From Comamonas piscis (lineage in GTDB: Bacteria; Pseudomonadota; Gammaproteobacteria; Burkholderiales; Burkholderiaceae_C), in assembly GCF_014109725.1 (NCBI RefSeq), contig NZ_CP058554.1, positions 4,402,001 to 4,466,000 on the forward strand: 64,000 nucleotides of DNA, given 5' to 3'. Under the pieces are notes generated by a model. The model saw nothing but the letters and a program-made list of their open reading frames with translations. It ran no database searches and had not been told where the DNA came from. The translations under genes were made by a program, and so were the position numbers. Numbering within the stretch: the first letter of the stretch is position 1; every line of letters starts with the position of its first letter. This document shows, piece by piece, positions 58,997 to 64,000 of this stretch.

Positions 58997-59386
58997 ACAA
59001 CCAACCCTTCAGCTTGGAACCACAACGGCTGAAACTGCATGAGCCCGGGGGTCTCCCGCCATGCAGCCGCCTCTAACCGCGATAACAGTTTTATGCGGAT
59101 CGAAGCGATTCTATAGACGCCATCTGGGTTTGATGGCGACTATGCCGCTAGCGCTTTCCCTAGGGGCTCATACGCGAACCGCATCAATTCAGAAGGGCTC
59201 ACACCCGCCACCTAGGGAATTTACTAGGTATAGATTCGATGGATTGTTTTGTTTTTTTAATGATTAATGCGACAAACACAATAATCACATCGATCCGGAC
59301 GTCGCCGCTGTCAAACACTGGTGCAAATACCTATATCCGTTTGAAGTTGCGATAACAACCAAAAATCCAGATATCGCGCCAGGCAT
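58997..59386. promoter_or_regulatory. Gene-free region upstream of livH
   Basis: 390 bp without a credible gene and more AT-rich toward etfA. It holds a CGCCATC/GATGGCG hairpin (59118-59138), a CCCTAGGG palindrome (59158-59165), and the inverted repeat ACCTAG-N8-CTAGGT (59210-59229). These are possible control sites for the liv operon. Confidence 0.45.
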
Positions 59387-59414
59387 AAAAAAAACGCGGC
59401 CAAGGCCGCGTTTT
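59387..59414 (-). terminator. Terminator after etfA
   Basis: AAAACGCGGCC, loop AA, GGCCGCGTTTT (11-bp perfect stem); on the minus strand a T run follows. Confidence 0.92.
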
Positions 59415-59432
59415 GGAGAGGGTGCTGGTGGT

Positions 59433-60365
59433 TTACAGCTTGCTGGCCATCTCAGGCACGGCGTCAAACAGATCCGCCACCAGGCCGTAGTCGGCCACGC
59501 TGAAGATGGGGGCTTCTTCGTCCTTGTTGATCGCCACGATCACCTTGGAGTCCTTCATGCCCGCCAAATGCTGGATGGCGCCTGAGATGCCCGCTGCCAC
59601 ATACAGCTGGGGCGCGACGATCTTGCCGGTCTGGCCCACTTGCAGGTCGTTGGGCGCGTAGCCCGCGTCCACCGCTGCGCGGCTGGCGCCAATGGCGGCG
59701 CCCAGCTTGTCTGCCAGCGGGGTCATGACTTCGTTGAACTTCTCGGCGCTGCCCAGTGCCCGGCCACCGGAGACGATGATCTTGGCTGCGGTGAGTTCTG
59801 GCCGGTCGTTCTTGGTCACTTCGCGGCCCACAAAGCTGCTCTTGCCGCTGTCGGCTACGGCTGCTGCGTTCTCGACGGCGGCTGAGCCACCCGTCGTGGC
59901 TGCTGCGTCAAAGCCGGTGCCGCGCACGGTGATGACCTTGGTGGCATCGATCGATTGCACGGTGGCAATGGCGTTGCCCGCGTAGATGGGGCGCTCGAAG
60001 GTGTCGGCGCTCACCACCTTGGTGATGTCGCTGATTTGGGCGACGTCGAGCTTGGCTGCGACGCGCGGGGCGACGTTCTTGCCCGATGCCGTTGCGGGCG
60101 CCAGGATGTGGCTGTAGTTGCCGGCAATGGCCAGCACTTGCGCGGCCAGGTTCTCGGCCAGGCCATCTTTGAGCGAGGGGCCTTCAGCCAGGATGACTTT
60201 GGCAACGCCAGCGATCTGTGCTGCGGCCTGGGCCGCTGCTGCTGCGCCAACGCCGGCTACCAGCACATGCACATCATCGTCGCAAGCCAGGGCGGCGGTG
60301 ACGGTGTTGAGGGTGGCGGTCTTGATGGTTTGGTTGTCGTGTTCTGCAATAACGAGAGCGGTCAT
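59433..60365 (-). CDS. etfA: Electron transfer flavoprotein, alpha subunit
   Basis: 310 aa, FAD-binding subunit. The C-terminal domain has VGQTGKIVAPQLYVAAGISG near residue 238 and AINKDEEAPIFSVADYGLV near 280. With EtfB it accepts electrons from acyl-CoA dehydrogenases and passes them to ETF:quinone oxidoreductase. Sits 28 bp after etfB. Confidence 0.96.
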   Translation of the reverse strand: MTALVIAEHDNQTIKTATLNTVTAALACDDDVHVLVAGVGAAAAAQAAAQIAGVAKVILAEGPSLKDGLAENLAAQVLAIAGNYSHILAPATASGKNVAPRVAAKLDVAQISDITKVVSADTFERPIYAGNAIATVQSIDATKVITVRGTGFDAAATTGGSAAVENAAAVADSGKSSFVGREVTKNDRPELTAAKIIVSGGRALGSAEKFNEVMTPLADKLGAAIGASRAAVDAGYAPNDLQVGQTGKIVAPQLYVAAGISGAIQHLAGMKDSKVIVAINKDEEAPIFSVADYGLVADLFDAVPEMASKL

Positions 60366-60393
60366 TTTTTAGGTTTCCTTTTGAGCAGCAGCG

Positions 60394-61143
60394 TTAGATG
60401 ACTTTGGCTTCGTTCTTGAGCTTGTCGATCAAGGTGGCTACATCGGGCACCTTGACGCCTGCGCCGCGCTTGGCGGGTTCCTGCACCTTCAAGGTCTTCA
60501 GGCGCGGGCTCACGTCCACACCCAGGTCTTCTGGCTTCAAGGTATCGAGCTGCTTTTTCTTGGCCTTCATGATGTTGGGCAAGGTGACGTAGCGGGGCTC
60601 GTTGAGGCGCAGGTCGGTGGTGATGACGGCGGGCATGGACAGAGACAGGGTCTCCAGGCCGCCGTCCACTTCGCGCGTGACATTGACCTTGTCGCCAGCG
60701 ACTTCGACCTTGGAGGCGAAGGTGGCTTGGGGCAGGTCGGCGAGCGCGGCCAGCATCTGGCCGGTCTGGTTGGCGTCGTCGTCAATGGCTTGCTTGCCGC
60801 AGATCACGAGGCCCGGCTGCTCTTTGTCAACCAGGGCCTTCAGGAGCTTGGCGACGGCCAGGGGCTGCAGCTCTTCAGCGGTTTCGACCAGGATGGCGCG
60901 GTCCGCACCAATGGCCATCGCGGTGCGCAGGGTTTCCTGGCACTGGGTCACACCGCAGCTCACGGCGATGATCTCGGTCACAACGCCCTTTTCCTTCAAT
61001 CGCACGGCCTCTTCCACCGCGATTTCATCAAAGGGGTTCATCGACATCTTCACGTTCGCAATGTCCACACCCGAGCCATCGCTCTTGACGCGCACCTTGA
61101 CGTTGTAGTCCACCACGCGTTTGACGGGTACCAGTACTTTCAT
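60394..61143 (-). CDS. etfB: Electron transfer flavoprotein, beta subunit
   Basis: 249 aa, binds AMP. MKVLVPVKRVVDYNVKVRVK at the start, NPFDEIAVEEAVRLKE near residue 38 and the AMP-loop region CGKQAIDDDANQTGQ near 120 are diagnostic. Upstream partner of etfA. It lies 68 bp downstream of a CoA-transferase gene on the same strand, so it may share its transcript. Confidence 0.96.
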   Translation of the reverse strand: MKVLVPVKRVVDYNVKVRVKSDGSGVDIANVKMSMNPFDEIAVEEAVRLKEKGVVTEIIAVSCGVTQCQETLRTAMAIGADRAILVETAEELQPLAVAKLLKALVDKEQPGLVICGKQAIDDDANQTGQMLAALADLPQATFASKVEVAGDKVNVTREVDGGLETLSLSMPAVITTDLRLNEPRYVTLPNIMKAKKKQLDTLKPEDLGVDVSPRLKTLKVQEPAKRGAGVKVPDVATLIDKLKNEAKVI

Positions 61144-61211
61144 AGTCTCAGCTTTCTAACAATAAACTCTGGGCCCGCTGCGGCCTCGTCTGCCAGCGGC
61201 GAGCATCGGTA

Positions 61212-62438
61212 TCAATCGGGCAAGGTCAGCACGCCTTGCGCCTGGAGCGACTGCAATTGCGAATCACTCAAACGCAGCAGATTTTGCAGCACTTCGCGTG
61301 TACCTTCACCGAGTGTGGGTGGCGGGCGGCGAATCGGCAGGCGTTCGCCATCCATGCGGATGGGCGGCGCCAGCACGGCGGTGTGGCCTGCGACCGGGTG
61401 GGGCATGTTCTGCACCAGGCCGGCTTGCTGCACGCGCTCGGAGGTCAGCGCCTCATGCAGGCCCAGCACCTCACCACAGGGCACGCCGCAGGCGGTCAGG
61501 CGCTCGATCAGCAGCGCGCGCGGAAAGCTGCGGATCGTCTCGATCATCAGCGGCAGCAGCAGCTTGCGGTCCTTGGCGCGCTCCACATTGGTGGCGTACT
61601 TGGGGTTGTCGGCCAGGTCGGGGCGCTCGATAACATCGCGGCAAAAGCGCTCGAACTGCGAGTTGTTGCCCACCGCAATGATCAGCGGGCCATCGGCCGC
61701 CTCGAACATGCCATAGGGCACGATCGACGGGTGGGCATTGCCAAAGCGCTCCGGGTCCTTGCCCATGAACAGCGCGTCCAAGCCGTAGTAGCCGGTGATG
61801 CTGACACCGTTGTCGAACAGCGCCATGTCGATCTTGCGGCCCTGGCCCGTGCGCTCGCGGGCAAACAGCGCGGCCAGCACGGCCTGGGCGGCGCTCATGC
61901 CGGTCATCAGGTCTACCACCGCCACGCCAAACTTCAGCGGCGGCTGCGAGGCCTCGCCATTCATCGCCATCAAGCCGGCCTCGCCCTGCACCAGGATGTC
62001 GTAGCCCGGGCGGGCCGCCTCATCGGTGTCGGTGGCATAGCCCGTCACGCTGCAGTAGATGATGTCCTGCTTCAAGGCCTTCAGCGCCTCGTAGCCCAGG
62101 CCCAGCTTGTCGGCGCCGCCATGCTTGAAGTTGTGGATCACCACATCGAACTGCGGCAGCAGCTCCAAGATCAGCGCCAGCCCTTCGGGCTTTTGCAGAT
62201 CGACGGTGATGGACCGCTTGTTGCGGTTCATGCTGTTGTAGTAGGTGGTCTCGGTCTTGCCAATGCGCAGGCCCCAGTCGCGTGTGTCATCACCGCGCTT
62301 GGGGTGCTCCACCTTGATCACCTCGGCCCCCAGATCGCCCAGCACCTGGCCGCACAGCGGGCCAGCGAACACGCGGGACAGATCCAGAACCTTGACACCG
62401 GCCAGTGGCAAGGCCCCGGCTTTCTCTTCCTGATGCAT
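61212..62438 (-). CDS. Family III CoA transferase (CaiB/BaiF)
   Basis: 408 aa. Transfers CoA between carboxylic acids through a glutamyl/aspartyl anhydride. LDLSRVFAGPLCGQVLGDLG near residue 17 and GYDILVQGEAGLMAMNGE near 145 match the family; the likely catalytic Asp is in FGVAVVDLMTGMSAA near 172. It lies with etfBA, an enoyl-CoA hydratase and an acyl-CoA dehydrogenase, pointing to activation of an organic acid for beta-oxidation. Substrate unknown. Confidence 0.9.
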   Translation of the reverse strand: MHQEEKAGALPLAGVKVLDLSRVFAGPLCGQVLGDLGAEVIKVEHPKRGDDTRDWGLRIGKTETTYYNSMNRNKRSITVDLQKPEGLALILELLPQFDVVIHNFKHGGADKLGLGYEALKALKQDIIYCSVTGYATDTDEAARPGYDILVQGEAGLMAMNGEASQPPLKFGVAVVDLMTGMSAAQAVLAALFARERTGQGRKIDMALFDNGVSITGYYGLDALFMGKDPERFGNAHPSIVPYGMFEAADGPLIIAVGNNSQFERFCRDVIERPDLADNPKYATNVERAKDRKLLLPLMIETIRSFPRALLIERLTACGVPCGEVLGLHEALTSERVQQAGLVQNMPHPVAGHTAVLAPPIRMDGERLPIRRPPPTLGEGTREVLQNLLRLSDSQLQSLQAQGVLTLPD

Positions 62439-62508
62439 ATTTGTCTCCTCGGATCACCGGGCCATCCACCCCCACGGGCGGGCCCGGCGTCCCTTGTCTC
62501 AAACCCTG

Positions 62509-63318
62509 TCAGCTGCGCAGCTGCAGGTAGTTGGCCGGGCGCTTCTCCAAAAACGCCGCAATGCCCTCGGCCGATTCTGGCGTGGCCTGGGCCTGCACCA
62601 TCAGCTCCGCTTCCAGGTCCAGCTGCTGCTCCAGGCTGTTGTCATACGCGGCGCGGCACAGCGACTTGATGCTGGCCATCGCCTGCAACGGCCCATCGGC
62701 CAGCTGCGCCGCCAGCGCGATGGCCTGGGCCAGCGCATCGCCCGGCTCGGCCAGGCGGTTGACCAGACCGAGTTGCTGCATGCGCTCGCCATTCACCCGG
62801 TCGCCGGTCAGGCACAGCTCGGTCAGCAGCTGGCGCGACAGGTGCTCTGCCAGAAAGGCCGTGGCGCCGCCGTCGGGCGACAGCCCCACCTTCACATAGG
62901 CCACCGAAAACGCGGCATTGCGCGCTGCCACCAACATATCGCAGGCCAGCGCCAGCGACAGGCCGGCACCGGCCGCTGCGCCCTCCACCGCCGCCACGAC
63001 GGGCTTGGGGCAGTCACGCAGCGCACGCACCAGGTCATGCAGGCCTTCGAGCAGTTCGCGGCGCTTTTCCAGCGGTTGGTCGCGGCGCGTCGCAATGCGG
63101 CGCAGATCGCCGCCGGAGCAGAAATGCCCGCCGGCACCGGTGAGCACAATCGCGCCCACCGCCGGGTCGGTTGCCGCATCTTTGAGCGCAGCGGTCAGGC
63201 CCAGGTAGAACTCGGGCGACAGCGCATTGCGCGCCGCCTCATTGTTGTTGGTGAGCACCAGCACGCCGCCTTCGCGGCGCGCCAGCAGCGCGGGGTTTGC
63301 GTTGCTGGCGTTCTCCAT
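62509..63318 (-). CDS. Enoyl-CoA hydratase/isomerase family protein
   Basis: 269 aa crotonase-fold enzyme. The oxyanion-hole segments are TGAGGHFCSGGDLRRI near residue 62 and AVEGAAAGAGLSLALACD near 110. KVGLSPDGGATAFLAEHLS near 140 carries the Asp seen in PaaG-like isomerases rather than the second Glu of FadB hydratases, so isomerase activity is possible. Its ATG overlaps the TGA of the acyl-CoA dehydrogenase by one base. Confidence 0.9.
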   Translation of the reverse strand: MENASNANPALLARREGGVLVLTNNNEAARNALSPEFYLGLTAALKDAATDPAVGAIVLTGAGGHFCSGGDLRRIATRRDQPLEKRRELLEGLHDLVRALRDCPKPVVAAVEGAAAGAGLSLALACDMLVAARNAAFSVAYVKVGLSPDGGATAFLAEHLSRQLLTELCLTGDRVNGERMQQLGLVNRLAEPGDALAQAIALAAQLADGPLQAMASIKSLCRAAYDNSLEQQLDLEAELMVQAQATPESAEGIAAFLEKRPANYLQLRS

Positions 63319-64000
63319 CAGGCGGCCTTGGCTGCGGCGCGTTCCTGCGCCTGCAGCGCAATGTAGCGCGCCAGGTGGTGGTCCATGTCGCCCAACTGGT
63401 GGTCGATCATGATGATGCGCTTGGCGTAGTGCGCCAGCGGCAGCTCCCAGGTCACGCCAATGCCGCCATGCATCTGGATCGCCTCTTCAGCCATCAGGGT
63501 GCCAATCTGGCCCACGCTGTACTTGGCCGCCGACAGCGCTTTTTCGCGCTCCAGGTAGTCGGGGTTGTCGATGGCCGCTGCCGCGTTGATGACGGCCGAG
63601 CGCGCCTGCTCGGCTTCGAGCAGCAGATCGGCCATGCGGTGCTGCAGCGCCTGAAAGCTGCCGATCGGCACGCCAAACTGCTTGCGGGTGCGCAGGTACT
63701 CCAGGGTGTGGTTCTTGGCCACATCCATCGCGCCCAGCGATTCGGCCGCCAAGGCCAGCAGGCCAAAGCCGCAGATGCGTTCCAGCAGCGCATGGCCTTC
63801 GCCCAGCTTGCCCAGCAAGGCATCCGCACCGACCTTGACGTTGGCCAGCACCAGCTCGGCGGCATGGCCACCATCGATGCGGCCATAGCCCCGGCTGCTG
63901 ATGCCTGCAGCATCGCCCGGCACCAGGAACAGCGAGATACCCGCCTCATCGCCCACCGCGCCTGCCGTGCGGGCGGAGACCAGCAGCAGCTGCGCCTGGT
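63318..64000 (-). CDS. Acyl-CoA dehydrogenase, C-terminal part
   Basis: Partial: the frame is open through the right edge, and 227 codons are seen. FAD-dependent enzyme that makes the 2,3-enoyl-CoA. RTRKQFGVPIGSFQALQHRM and EEAIQMHGGIGVTWELPLAH are typical of the C-terminal helical domain. Electrons pass to EtfAB, encoded downstream in the same direction. A GTG at 63956 could be mistaken for the start, but family sequence continues upstream of it. Substrate chain length cannot be judged. Confidence 0.93.
   Translation of the reverse strand, partial: QAQLLLVSARTAGAVGDEAGISLFLVPGDAAGISSRGYGRIDGGHAAELVLANVKVGADALLGKLGEGHALLERICGFGLLALAAESLGAMDVAKNHTLEYLRTRKQFGVPIGSFQALQHRMADLLLEAEQARSAVINAAAAIDNPDYLEREKALSAAKYSVGQIGTLMAEEAIQMHGGIGVTWELPLAHYAKRIIMIDHQLGDMDHHLARYIALQAQERAAAKAA

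Noticed and set aside
63318..63956. A short complete acyl-CoA dehydrogenase starting at GTG 63956
   Set aside because: The frame stays open to the window edge and family-like sequence precedes that GTG, so the gene is a truncated full-length enzyme.

Overview
The window is GC-rich, densely coded chromosomal DNA from a betaproteobacterium, most likely order Burkholderiales, family Comamonadaceae (Comamonas/Delftia/Acidovorax-like). This rests on family composition and gene order: a Bug-type tripartite tricarboxylate receptor, the argH / LytS-AlgZ / LytTR-AlgR neighbourhood, a BPSS1780-type membrane protein, the CobD/CbiB-like protein, and the order orn - M48 protease - phhB - rsgA. No rRNA, phage, insertion sequence or CRISPR array was seen. 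It reads as core chromosome, so most genes are of known families. The less familiar material lies in short modules and intergenic structure.

Layout. 1-4.6 kb: divergent lactate genes (lldD, cut by the left edge, and lldP), a PEBP/YbhB protein and an NCS2 purine permease. 4.7-8.7 kb: xanthine dehydrogenase xdhA-xdhB, running into the permease gene. 8.9-18.8 kb: cell-envelope genes, namely a lytic transglycosylase, a UPF0145 protein, and a large alpha-2-macroglobulin gene overlapping pbpC. 19-24.5 kb: Bug receptor, argH, a two-component pair of the LytS/LytTR type, and a His-rich ZIP metal transporter. 24.7-33.7 kb: polA, a DUF2782 protein, thrB, a membrane protein, uvrD and guaC. 33.9-34.8 kb: two identical tRNA-Lys(CTT) genes and a PCu(A)C copper chaperone. 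35-36.5 kb: a two-gene module of a degenerate-receiver/winged-helix protein and a small COG2229-like GTPase. 36.7-41.3 kb: a Bcr/CflA efflux pump, a DEAD-box RNA helicase with an RG-rich tail, and an unrecognised lipoprotein. 41.3-48.8 kb: orn, M48 protease, phhB, rsgA, a LysR/MFS divergent pair, a strongly structured convergent intergenic element, a CobD-like protein and a NUDIX hydrolase. 48.9-51.2 kb: the rpsP-rimM-trmD-rplS cluster. 51.3-55 kb: acetyltransferase, TM2 protein, alpha/beta hydrolase, and the pit-DUF47 phosphate pair. 55.4-59 kb: livHMGF ABC transporter genes. 59.4-64 kb: etfBA and an acyl-CoA catabolic cluster (CoA transferase, enoyl-CoA hydratase, and an acyl-CoA dehydrogenase cut by the right edge).

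How genes work together: lactate uptake and oxidation; purine import plus oxidation and GMP salvage (guaC); peptidoglycan synthesis by PbpC guarded by a macroglobulin; Pi uptake by Pit with its DUF47 partner; acyl-CoA dehydrogenation delivering electrons to ETF. The best candidates for something new are (i) a 17-bp G.U-containing stem enclosing two hairpins at 46921-47039, (ii) the GTPase/winged-helix module at 35052-36512, (iii) a terminator hairpin placed at the predicted start of the guaC transcript, and (iv) the way the rpsP-rplS cluster appears to be cut into separate transcription units by a terminator and an internal promoter.
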